Positions 1 through 6,717 of a stretch of 7,328 nucleotides of DNA are shown piece after piece; the first letter of the stretch is position 1; the number at the start of each line of letters is the position of its first letter. Under the pieces are notes generated by a model. That model had not been told where the DNA came from. It was given only the letters and a program-made list of their open reading frames with translations, and made no database searches. Source of the stretch: Tannerella sp. (GTDB lineage Bacteria; Bacteroidota; Bacteroidia; Bacteroidales; Tannerellaceae); assembly GCA_031268395.1 (NCBI GenBank), contig JAIRXI010000026.1, positions 1 through 7,328 of the forward strand. Reading direction: 5' to 3'. Made by a program: the position numbers and the translations under genes.

Positions 1-62
1 CTTTGAAACAAGACTCGCAAGCAAGCATTTTTTGCATTAATCGAACGACTGCCGTTTGCCGT

Positions 63-143
63 GAGATTGCAAAGCCACGTCATTTTCTTTTGTTTGTTCT
101 TCGGAAATTAAAACTCGCAATGACGGGACGGACCGCAATGACG
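63..143. repeat. Degenerate dispersed repeat of the CGTCATTGCGAG type
   Basis: Read on the minus strand, this stretch starts with CGTCATTGCG (143-134) and CCCGTCATTGCGAGT (127-113) and ends with AATGACGTGGC (84-74) and TTGCAATCTC (72-63). This resembles the widespread bacterial intergenic repeat CGTCATTGCGAG...GACGTGGCAATCTC. CGTCATT (78-84) can pair with AATGACG (119-125), or with a second copy 18 bp further on (137-143). It has no coding signature. The family match is from memory of the consensus, and the copy is degenerate in the middle. Confidence 0.45.
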
Positions 144-163
144 CCGAATGGCAATGCACAAAA

Positions 164-364
164 TTACCCCGCGCGAAGTATACATTCTCCTAATATTATA
201 ACTGTCCATACTATTTTGCCCGTATGAAAATTTTTAACATATTCTATCTCTCTAAAATTTCCTTCTACGGTTATTGTTTCCCATTTCTCAACACGCCAAT
301 AAACAAATTCATTGAAATAAAGAGTAATGTAAGTTTCGGCATTTCCAATGACAATATAATTAAT
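164..364 (-). pseudogene. Possible 3' remnant of an unrecognised gene
   Basis: An uninterrupted minus-strand frame of 66 codons runs from just after a TGA (365-367) to a TAA (164-166) and contains no ATG. Its translation looks protein-like: it includes VYWRVEKWETITVEGNFREI in the middle and KNFHTGKIVWTVIILGEC near the end, rich in alternating charged and hydrophobic residues. The length is notable for such AT-rich DNA. Its first ten codons overlap the left end of the miniature IS (334-651), so a plausible reading is the tail of a gene whose upstream part was cut off by that insertion or later deletion. I do not recognise the family. It could also be a chance open frame; the missing start and the decayed surroundings argue against a working gene. 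Confidence 0.33.
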
Positions 365-369
365 TCATG

Positions 370-575
370 TTACGCACTTACAGCATATTTAATATTATAA
401 AGTTCATTCCAAGCGGCTTTTGCAGACGGCTTATTTGATCATGGGAGAAATCTCCGCCTAACAGTTGCGACAGTCCTGTCGCCGTCGTTTTGCCCATACT
501 GCTCAATAAATAATCCGTGTATAAATCTAATATCTGTTTCATGACCCAAAGATAATAATCCTTTTTTATTTTCAT
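370..575 (-). pseudogene. Transposase remnant: N- and C-terminal ends joined out of frame
   Basis: The N-terminal frame opens at ATG 573-575, or more probably at the internal ATG 540-542 (MKQILDLYTDY...). It carries TTATGLSQLLGGDFSHDQISR, which resembles the opening of Bacteroidetes DDE transposases with a (T)ATGLSxLLDGxxSHDxxTRFL motif; I place these loosely near the IS4/IS701 group. After SHDQISR the expected sequence is lost and this frame ends at 378-380. The neighbouring frame from about 423 reads AKAAWNELYNIKYAVSA and stops at TAA 370-372, inside the inner inverted repeat. That looks like an authentic transposase C-terminus. An internal deletion with its junction near 422-430 would explain both fragments. 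The whole catalytic domain is missing, so the product cannot be active. The family assignment rests on motif memory. Confidence 0.6.
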
Positions 576-618
576 TCATAGGCTTGCGTAACATGAGTGA
601 TGTAAGTGAAACGATGTG

Positions 619-626
619 CAAATATA
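619..626 (-). promoter_or_regulatory. Bacteroidetes-type -7 promoter box inside the IS
   Basis: The minus strand reads TATATTTG followed by CACATCG, an exact match to the Bacteroidetes -7 consensus TAnnTTTG. The matching -33 region falls in the terminal inverted repeat and has no clear TTTG. Transcription would start near 611-614 and run left through the transposase remnant towards the open frame ending at 164. It was probably the transposase promoter. Confidence 0.45.
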
Positions 627-663
627 GTATTTTTCGGTGGAAATGCCGGAAGATTTGAAGAAA

Positions 664-750
664 TTATCCCGCACAAAATATACAGGGCGTTTTCGGCTAA
701 CGAAAATCCGGGATAAATCTTCTGCAGAGAAGCAGAATTGCCCCTGCGGG
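664..750. other. Dyad-rich non-coding block
   Basis: This stretch between the miniature IS and the operon terminator holds several successive inverted repeats. TTATCCCG (664-671) pairs with CGGGATAA (709-716). Nested within that, TTTTCG (690-695) pairs with CGAAAA (701-706) around a 5-nt loop. TTCTGC (720-725) pairs with GCAGAA (732-737) around a 6-nt loop. A short CCC/GGG dyad follows (about 741-750). No convincing reading frame crosses it. It may be decayed repeat DNA or a small structured RNA; nothing in it identifies a known RNA family. Confidence 0.3.
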
Positions 751-804
751 TAAAACGACACGGACTGCAAGCCCGCGCCGGCGATGGTTATATATTGAAA
801 AAGC

Positions 805-838
805 AAAGTGACGCATCCCATCCGGGACACGTCACTTT
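805..838 (-). terminator. Hairpin terminator of the SusC/SusD/DUF3823 operon
   Basis: AAAGTGACG (805-813) pairs perfectly with CGTCACTTT (830-838). Inside, after a 2x2 CA/CA bulge, TCCC (816-819) pairs with GGGA (824-827) around an ATCC tetraloop. Read on the minus strand the stem ends in TTT followed by GCTTTTTC, a usable U-rich tail. It lies about 60 bp past the DUF3823 stop. On the plus strand the stem ends in TTTTT, so it could stop transcription from either side. Confidence 0.75.
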
Positions 839-899
839 TTCCACCCCCGGATGGACGGATGTTCAAAACCGGGTTACAAGTCTGTTTCGACGAAAGGCG

Positions 900-1607
900 T
901 TACGGGAGTTTCACCTCCAATATTTTACTGTAGTTGTAATGGCTGCCCGCATTGTCGGCCAGGGCGCCGACCCGCACGTAGTACGTGGTGTTGGGCGCGA
1001 GGCCGGTCAGGGTAGCCGAATACGTCTTCGAGACGATTTCGTTGTCGCTGACCGAATTTACATCCACATCGGATTTCTTCGCAAACGTGTTTTTATCCAC
1101 GTAAGGCGTTTTGCCGCACATAAAGGAAATGGTCCGTATTTTAGGCGCGTTCGCCGAGCGGGACAGTTGCGTCGAGAGCGTAACCTCGCCGCCCGTACCG
1201 GCTACGGCATCGACTGACAGCCGCAGATGCGGCGTCACCCGGATATCCAGTTCCGTTGTGCCGGAAATATCCGTTTCGATCGGTTCGAAAGCGGCGAAAG
1301 CGCCCTCGGCCGTGATGCGGTATTTGCCCGCGAAGGCAGACCTGTTCTCGAACGAACCGTCCTGCTTCACCCAAAAATCGTACGGCTGGAGGCTCCATTC
1401 ATCTTTGTAAAACTCGTAAATCCTTATTCGCGCCCCGTTGGGAATCTGGGTCGGCATGGGTTCGTTCGTTTCGGCGTCTATCAATTGGCCTGTCAGCGTT
1501 GCGTTCGGGGCGTCGTAATTGTCCAGGTCACACCCGTATAGACAAACTCCGCACAGGACAACCAGCATGGATGCTACCTTAAAAACTCTATCTTGTATTT
1601 TTTTCAT
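900..1607 (-). CDS. DUF3823-family surface lipoprotein
   Basis: This 235-residue protein is the last gene of the uptake operon, starting 12 bp after the SusD-like stop. The N-terminus is a lipoprotein signal: basic MKKIQDR, a hydrophobic core, then lipobox LYGC with the acylated cysteine at 26. The acidic CDLDNYD that follows fits export to the outer face of the outer membrane in Bacteroidetes. Residues 35-125 (ATLTGQLIDAETNEPMPTQI ... GSFENRSAFAGKYRITAEGA) match the DUF3823 N-terminal domain, which has a prealbumin/carboxypeptidase-regulatory-like look. Residues about 126-235 form a second beta domain ending in TGLAPNTTYYVRVGAL, typical of FN3-like folds. Length is normal for the family. Members commonly follow SusC/SusD pairs, so an accessory role in surface ligand binding is likely; no enzyme motif is visible. 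Family assignment is fairly sure, the function is inferred. Confidence 0.88.
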   Translation of the reverse strand: MKKIQDRVFKVASMLVVLCGVCLYGCDLDNYDAPNATLTGQLIDAETNEPMPTQIPNGARIRIYEFYKDEWSLQPYDFWVKQDGSFENRSAFAGKYRITAEGAFAAFEPIETDISGTTELDIRVTPHLRLSVDAVAGTGGEVTLSTQLSRSANAPKIRTISFMCGKTPYVDKNTFAKKSDVDVNSVSDNEIVSKTYSATLTGLAPNTTYYVRVGALADNAGSHYNYSKILEVKLP

Positions 1608-1619
1608 CTTGCGTATAGA

Positions 1620-3386
1620 TTAAAATCCCGGGTTCTGTATCAAAACTTCGTTTTGAGCCACATTCGGAATGGGTTGATAATAATTTTTGTCTAAAAATGT
1701 CTTTGCGGAATTGAGCGTGTTCGGCCCCTTTTCAAAGACATATTTCCCAGTCGCATAGTCCAGCCAGGGCAACAGCGCCCGGAAGACGGTGTTGTTCATC
1801 ACCTGCGTGGCGGTCCTCCAGCGCACCAGATCCCAGTACCGCAGGTTTTCGAATGCAAGCTCGACCCGCCGTTCCTGCCGGATGTCGTCCATCGTGACGG
1901 ACGTTTTCGGCTGTATGCCCGCGCGGTTCCTGACTTCGTTCAGTCGCGGCATAGCATCGGCGGGACGGTTCAGCTCCACCGCCGCCTCCGCATAATTCAG
2001 CAGCGTCTCGCCGTAGCGGAACACGATGAAATTGGTGGTGGAACGATTCTGGGGAACACGTATGTTTACCGGGTCCAGGTATTTCTTCAGCAGGAAACCG
2101 GTACGGGTAGCATCGCCCCCCAGCGGCATCCCGTCCTTGCCGGCAAGGGTGTACGACGGGTCTTCGCTGAACACGTTCGAATAGGCGGCCGCCGCAACTT
2201 TTACGCCGTCGCTGCCGATGATGCCCCTGCGGATGACGATCGTGCCATTCTGCCACGGACTGTTCGGATACAGTACCGTGCCGAAAAAGCGGGGATCCTT
2301 GCCTTCGAAAATATCCTCCGGACTGTCGTAATAGATTGGGTTGCCGTCGGCGTCGTCCGTCACCAGTATGCCGGGACGTCCGTCGGTATATTCGAAGGCT
2401 TCGACCAGGTCGAGCGTCGGCCCGATCTGATTGCCGTAACTGACCTTGAACGATTGGGGCGCGTTGTAAAAGTCAAAACTGTGCGCTTTGTCCGCTGAAT
2501 ATGCACGGCCGAAAATGGCTTCTTCGTGCATGGTCTGATCCGTGAACAGGTTCTGGAAGTTGGCCGCCCGGTTGTTCGCATCCCTGTCATACAGGCTGTA
2601 CTTGCCGGAATTGATAATGACTTCCGACGCAGCCAGCGACAGGCCGAAGTAACCGTTTGCCCTGTCGGCCGGAATCCCCACCAGCCCGTCCAGCTGCACG
2701 CTGCCGTAGCGCGCAATGGAAGCGGCATAAAGCATGGCGCGGCTTTTCAGCGCATACGCCGCATAGCGGGTCGCCCGGAACTGCTCGCTGCCCGTGGTCG
2801 CTTCCGGGAGGCCGGCGATGGCCCTGTCCAAATCTTCGGCGATGAAGTTCCACGTTTCCTCTTCCGTGCTGCGCGGCACTTTCAGGTTGTCAATATTGCC
2901 GTTTTCATACTTCTGCGCATCCTCAATCAGCGGCACGCCGCCGTAGCGTTTCGCCATCACGAAATAGTTGAACGCCCGCAGAAAATACGCTTCGGCCAGA
3001 TACCGGTCCTTCGACGACTGGCTGATGGCGGCGTCCGCAATCTTTTCGATAAATTCATTGATGGTCCTCACCTTGCTGTATTCCCAGGAAGCAAAGTCAT
3101 TGTCCGGGAACGTCGGCGTGTAACGGATTCCCCAGCTATAGCAGCGCAATGATTCGTCCGTATAGTGAGTTTGAAAACCGACCTCGGCTGTTTCCCATGC
3201 GTGCGGTTCCATTTGTACGCGGTCGTACATGCCGGCCACGTAGGCCAGGATGGCGCTCTCGTTGCCCCAAACATCCGCATCGGAAATGATGTCCATCGGC
3301 TTCCTGTCCAGGAAACCGTCCATACAGGCGCTCAGCGTCAGGCACAGGCCTGTTGCTGCAAGATAAATAAATTTACGTATCATCAT
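1620..3386 (-). CDS. SusD/RagB-family outer-membrane lipoprotein
   Basis: This 588-residue nutrient-binding lipoprotein should cap the SusC-like barrel encoded just upstream (8-bp gap) and deliver ligand to it. The signal peptide ends in lipobox LSAC with the acylated cysteine at 21, followed by MDGFLDRKPMD, the usual SusD opening. Family hallmarks appear in order: AEAYFLRAFNYFVMAKRYGG (131-150) with VPLIE after it, RATRYAAYALKSRAMLYAA (204-222, TPR-like helices), FRYGETLLNYAEAAVELN (456-473), LNEVRNRAGI (482-491) and ERRVELAFENLRYWDLVRW (505-523). It ends in YYQPIP...NPGF, the normal C-terminus, so the protein is complete. Two adjacent ATGs (3384-3386 and 3381-3383) could start it; the first is used here. 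No Shine-Dalgarno is visible, which is normal in this phylum. Binding residues vary in SusD proteins, so the ligand cannot be read off. Confidence 0.96.
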   Translation of the reverse strand: MMIRKFIYLAATGLCLTLSACMDGFLDRKPMDIISDADVWGNESAILAYVAGMYDRVQMEPHAWETAEVGFQTHYTDESLRCYSWGIRYTPTFPDNDFASWEYSKVRTINEFIEKIADAAISQSSKDRYLAEAYFLRAFNYFVMAKRYGGVPLIEDAQKYENGNIDNLKVPRSTEEETWNFIAEDLDRAIAGLPEATTGSEQFRATRYAAYALKSRAMLYAASIARYGSVQLDGLVGIPADRANGYFGLSLAASEVIINSGKYSLYDRDANNRAANFQNLFTDQTMHEEAIFGRAYSADKAHSFDFYNAPQSFKVSYGNQIGPTLDLVEAFEYTDGRPGILVTDDADGNPIYYDSPEDIFEGKDPRFFGTVLYPNSPWQNGTIVIRRGIIGSDGVKVAAAAYSNVFSEDPSYTLAGKDGMPLGGDATRTGFLLKKYLDPVNIRVPQNRSTTNFIVFRYGETLLNYAEAAVELNRPADAMPRLNEVRNRAGIQPKTSVTMDDIRQERRVELAFENLRYWDLVRWRTATQVMNNTVFRALLPWLDYATGKYVFEKGPNTLNSAKTFLDKNYYQPIPNVAQNEVLIQNPGF

Positions 3387-3394
3387 ATTATATT

Positions 3395-6300
3395 TTAAAA
3401 TGTAATGTTAACTCCAATGTTCCATATTTTGATGGAGGGATATTGAAATCTGTCGTTATTGTTTGATTCCGGATCTCCGAACGCGAGGTTGTCGAACGTA
3501 AGCACATTGTTGCCGGAAACGTACAGCCTCAGATTGTCCGCGCCCGCCCTGCGAACCCACTGTTTCGGCAGGGTATATCCCAGTTCGACGTTTTTTGCCC
3601 TGAGATAGTATGTATTGATATTCGTGAAAGTCGAATTTCGCATGTTGTTCGTTTTCCCTGCCGCATACGTGGACGGGTATTTGCCGGGAATCCACTCCGA
3701 ATTGGGATCGAACGGATCTGCCCGGCGCCACCTGTCCATCATGGCGGTCAAGGCCGTTCCGCCATTGTACAGCGGAAATGCCGCCGCATTGGTCATATAG
3801 CGGGAATAATGCGTGGCGCCCTGCATCAGGACTGAAAAGTCGAATCCCCTCCAGGAAGCGGCGGCGTCGAACCCGAAGTAAATCTCCGGCGTATTGTCCC
3901 GGCCTATCGGCTGAACGTCGAGGTCGTTGATGAAGCCGTCGCCGTTCAGATCTTCAAATTTCAGGTCGCCGGGCGCCAGGGTCGTATTGCCTGCGCCGTC
4001 CTGCACCGCCCATGTATTGATTTCCTCCTGGTTTTGGAACTGTCCGACATATTTATATCCGTACGCAATGTTTTTCCACCGGTCGCTCCGGTTGTTCTTC
4101 CAGTACAGGAACGAGTTGATTGGATCGTTCTGTTCGATATACTGGTTCCGGGAGCGGGTGTATGAGATGTTACCCTTGACGGAATAGCGGAAATCGTTCA
4201 CCTTGTTGCTGTGTCCCAGCATCAGCTCAAACCCGCGGACGTTGTCGCTGTTCAGGTTTTCCTGCGGCAGTGACGCCCCGAACGTGTTGGGCAGCGACAG
4301 CGTGCGATAGGCCAGCAGCCCGTCGCGTTTACGGTAGAACACGTCCAGCGACGCTTCCAGCAGTCCGTTCCTGTACGCCGCATCTATTCCCGCGTTGAAT
4401 ATTTCGGAAGTAAGCCACGTGTAATATTCATTGGCCAGTCCCTTCGACGTAATACTTTTGATCACGTCCGTCCCGAAAATATAGCTGTTGCTGCCCGGAT
4501 AGTTGTAACCGGTGAGATACTGGAAAGCGGCCACCCTGTCGGTATTGCCCTCGCGCATCCTGTCGTCTCCCATCTTGCCGTACGAAAGCCGCAGCTTGAG
4601 GTTCGTCAGCGCCTCAAGGCTGTTTTTCAGGAACGACTCCTCCGAAATCCTCCAGGCCACTTCTGCGCCGGGAAAGAATCCCCAGCGGTTGTCCCGGTAG
4701 AATTTGGCGGAGCCGTCTTCGCGAAACGTCAGGTTCACCATGTACTTGCCGATGTAATCGTAACTCAGCCGGCCGATGTACGACACATTGGCCATTTCCG
4801 ACTGTGTTCCCCCGTTTGTCTTGTTCAGGTCTCGACCGGCATTAATCTGAGCCACCGCGTCGATATCGAACTCCCGATAAGCGCTCACCCAGTCCTTCAG
4901 GTCTTCCCGCTGCTCGTATGCGGCAAAGACGGAAACGGTATGCTTTTGCGCAAACGTGCGGTTATAGTCCACCCTGAACTGCAGGAAATTCTGTTCTTCG
5001 ATGTCGTCGCGCCGCGTCAGTGACGAGGGCGAATTCCTTGTCTGGGTGATGGCGTATGTATCCGTTGCCCGGTTGTACGAATACAGGTTATATGCCTTGC
5101 TGAAATTCCTGGTCTCCTTCAGGTTGCCCAGATAGCTGAAAAGCAGTTTGGCCGACAAACCTTCCACAAACGGCACGTCGTATTTCAACGAGAACTGCCC
5201 GTTGAACAGCTTGTATTTTTCCCTGTTGGTTCCGGTCAGTTCAGGATCAAGCATTATGGCATGGTTGTTGCCGAAAGTTGCACTGCTGTAATACTCATGA
5301 TTGTCGTCGTTTGCCCATGGCGAAAGAGTGGGCAATACCTGCATCACATATTCAATGGCGGTATTTAATACGTTCTTGTTTTCAATCCGTCCGCTCAGCT
5401 GGGCTTCCGCCGTCAGATAGCGTGCTATTTTGGCGGAAACATTGGCGCGGATGTTGTATCTTTCAAATCCCGCCGTGCTTCCCTGATACTTGGAAGATTG
5501 ATTCGTGTACCCGAACGAAGTGAAATAATTGATGGATTCGTTTCCCCCGCTGGCGTTCAGGCTGTGCTGGGTCTGGGGAGCGTTCTTCCGGGTAAGAATG
5601 TCCATCCAGTCGTAACTCCGGTAACCATCTTCGGTTCCTATCCTGAATTTTTCCAGATCTTCGGCCGTATAGACGGGCGAAAGTCCGCGGTTCAGCGCAT
5701 CTTCATTCAGCAGTTCCGCATATTCCCGCGCATTGATCACCTCCGGAAAAGTCGTAAAGTTTTGCCACCCGTACGAGCCGTTGTACGTGATGCTGGCTTT
5801 CCCTTCGCTTCCCTTCCGGGTGGTAATCAGCATGACGCCGTTACCGGCCTTTACGCCGTAGATAGCTGCCGCCGCATCTTTCAATATGGAAATGCTTTCA
5901 ATTTCATTCGGGTCAAGCTGGAATCCGGGTTGCTCAATCCCGTCGACCAGGACAAGCGGAGAGCCGAATCCGCGAATGTCCACGTCGGCGATGGCTCCCG
6001 GATCGCCTCCCCGGTCTACTACCCGTATGCCCGGTAGGCGACCGGCAATGGCCTTGCTGATGTTCGATACCGGTGACTTGATTAAATCCCGGTTGGAAAT
6101 GGCAGCGACAGAACCGGTCAGCGTCACTTTCCGTTGCGTACCGTATCCGACGACGACGACCTCGTCCAGCGCCTGGGTATCTTCAGTCAGGATGATACTG
6201 ATGTTTGTCCGGTTGCCCGTTGCAACCTCCTGCGTGTTGTATCCGACATAGGAAACAATTAGCGTCGCCCCTTGTGATACGTCCAGCGTGAACCGTCCGT

Positions 6301-6565
6301 CCGCGTCGGTGATGGTACCGTTAGCCGCAACGCCTTTCTCTATCACATTAGCGCCGATAACAACGTCGTTAGCGTCGTCGAGTACGATGCCGGTGATTCT
6401 GATTTCACTCTGCGCCGGCTCGTGCGTTTCCGAAAAATCGCCGTCGCGGGCGCTTGCCGTCCATACCCCCATCAACAGGAACAACGCGGACAGCGTCATG
6501 ATATTTACAAGTTTTTTTAATTTGGCATGTTTCATGCCGTTAATTAATGCGTTTGTCATATACAT
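3395..6565 (-). CDS. SusC/RagA-family TonB-linked outer-membrane receptor
   Basis: This 1056-residue TonB-dependent importer is the first gene of the operon and imports ligand bound by the SusD-like partner. Domains in order: signal peptide (hydrophobic core about 18-38, ending near ASAR), carboxypeptidase-regulatory-like domain about 55-127 (ITGIVLDDANDVVIGANV ... YVGYNTQEV), DEVVVVGYGTQRKVTLTGSV (134-153) leading into the plug, and plug motifs IRGFGSPLVLVDGIEQ (197-212) and ESISILKDAAAAIYGVKAGN (223-242) with GVMLITTRKG after them. The rest is a beta barrel ending in the terminal aromatic NITF. Length and architecture are normal. The start is uncertain: ATG 6563-6565, ATG 6557-6559, or ATG 6533-6535 (MKHAKLKKLVN). 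The last gives the most ordinary signal peptide and leaves room for a leader after the candidate promoter. No adjacent sigma/anti-sigma or hybrid regulator is seen. Confidence 0.97.
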   Translation of the reverse strand: MYMTNALINGMKHAKLKKLVNIMTLSALFLLMGVWTASARDGDFSETHEPAQSEIRITGIVLDDANDVVIGANVIEKGVAANGTITDADGRFTLDVSQGATLIVSYVGYNTQEVATGNRTNISIILTEDTQALDEVVVVGYGTQRKVTLTGSVAAISNRDLIKSPVSNISKAIAGRLPGIRVVDRGGDPGAIADVDIRGFGSPLVLVDGIEQPGFQLDPNEIESISILKDAAAAIYGVKAGNGVMLITTRKGSEGKASITYNGSYGWQNFTTFPEVINAREYAELLNEDALNRGLSPVYTAEDLEKFRIGTEDGYRSYDWMDILTRKNAPQTQHSLNASGGNESINYFTSFGYTNQSSKYQGSTAGFERYNIRANVSAKIARYLTAEAQLSGRIENKNVLNTAIEYVMQVLPTLSPWANDDNHEYYSSATFGNNHAIMLDPELTGTNREKYKLFNGQFSLKYDVPFVEGLSAKLLFSYLGNLKETRNFSKAYNLYSYNRATDTYAITQTRNSPSSLTRRDDIEEQNFLQFRVDYNRTFAQKHTVSVFAAYEQREDLKDWVSAYREFDIDAVAQINAGRDLNKTNGGTQSEMANVSYIGRLSYDYIGKYMVNLTFREDGSAKFYRDNRWGFFPGAEVAWRISEESFLKNSLEALTNLKLRLSYGKMGDDRMREGNTDRVAAFQYLTGYNYPGSNSYIFGTDVIKSITSKGLANEYYTWLTSEIFNAGIDAAYRNGLLEASLDVFYRKRDGLLAYRTLSLPNTFGASLPQENLNSDNVRGFELMLGHSNKVNDFRYSVKGNISYTRSRNQYIEQNDPINSFLYWKNNRSDRWKNIAYGYKYVGQFQNQEEINTWAVQDGAGNTTLAPGDLKFEDLNGDGFINDLDVQPIGRDNTPEIYFGFDAAASWRGFDFSVLMQGATHYSRYMTNAAAFPLYNGGTALTAMMDRWRRADPFDPNSEWIPGKYPSTYAAGKTNNMRNSTFTNINTYYLRAKNVELGYTLPKQWVRRAGADNLRLYVSGNNVLTFDNLAFGDPESNNNDRFQYPSIKIWNIGVNITF

Positions 6566-6581
6566 AATGAATTATATGATT

Positions 6582-6614
6582 AAAATTTATTTTAAAAATA
6601 TGGTATTTCTCAAG
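6582..6614 (-). promoter_or_regulatory. Candidate promoter of the SusC/SusD operon
   Basis: The minus strand shows CTTG (6614-6611), then 21 bp, then TAAATTTT (6589-6582). These are close to the Bacteroidetes consensus TTTG and TAnnTTTG with a permitted spacing. Transcription would begin near 6575, about 10 bp before the first possible SusC start and about 40 bp before the ATG at 6533-6535. The region is very AT-rich, so a chance match is quite possible. Confidence 0.27.
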
Positions 6615-6627
6615 TTTTAAAGTTGAC

Positions 6628-6662
6628 ATGACCGGAATACGATACCGATGTTTTCCGGTCAT
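6628..6662 (-). terminator. Intergenic hairpin after the DUF5675 gene
   Basis: ATGACCGGAA (6628-6637) and TTCCGGTCAT (6653-6662) form a perfect 10-bp stem with a 15-nt loop, 55 bp past the DUF5675 stop. On the minus strand the stem is followed by GTCAACTTTAAAACTT, which is not a good U-tract. It may be a weak terminator that separates the two transcription units, or a protein-binding dyad upstream of the SusC promoter. Confidence 0.45.
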
Positions 6663-6717
6663 TTTGCTGTCATTTGTTCATTCTGTCTTTTCTCATAGGC
6701 ATTCTGTTTTTTTTAAG

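Larger units (their letters stand above)
334..651 (-). mobile_element. Internally deleted insertion sequence (MITE-like, 318 bp)
   Basis: The ends are a 14-bp terminal inverted repeat with one mismatch: TTTCGGCATTTCCA (334-347) on the left and TGGAAATGCCGGAA (638-651) on the right. A second, perfect 12-bp inverted pair lies inside: TCATGTTACGCA (365-376) and TGCGTAACATGA (585-596). Between them are the start and end of a transposase gene with the middle missing. A TAnnTTTG promoter (619-626) sits between the right terminal repeat and the coding remnant, where an IS carries its own promoter. The spacers between outer and inner repeats are 17 bp on the left and 41 bp on the right, which suits promoter sequence on one side only. 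I see no exact target-site duplication, so the outer boundaries may be off by a few bases or the duplication has decayed. It cannot move alone but a related full-length IS might act on its ends. Confidence 0.6.

Noticed and set aside
3..227. Plus-strand open frame of 74 codons at the left edge
   Set aside because: It runs through the dispersed repeat and shows no domain or start signal; composition looks random.
365..596. The 12-bp inner inverted repeats as the true IS ends
   Set aside because: A further 14-bp inverted pair lies outside them, and the promoter expected inside an IS lies between the two pairs, so the outer pair fits better as the ends. Not fully excluded.
334..651. Target-site duplication flanking the miniature IS
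   Set aside because: The flanks just outside 334 and 651 share no exact direct repeat of useful length.
576..866. Minus-strand open frame of 96 codons
   Set aside because: It crosses the operon terminator, the dyad cluster and the right end of the IS, and its translation shows no family features.
738..1217. Long plus-strand open frame opposite the DUF3823 gene (159 codons)
   Set aside because: It is a shadow of a well-supported minus-strand gene, with Arg/Gly/Val-rich composition typical of antisense frames, and its start lies in hairpin-rich non-coding DNA.
2526..3152. Plus-strand open frame of 208 codons inside the SusD-like gene
   Set aside because: It is the antisense shadow of a complete SusD-like gene whose motifs are intact.
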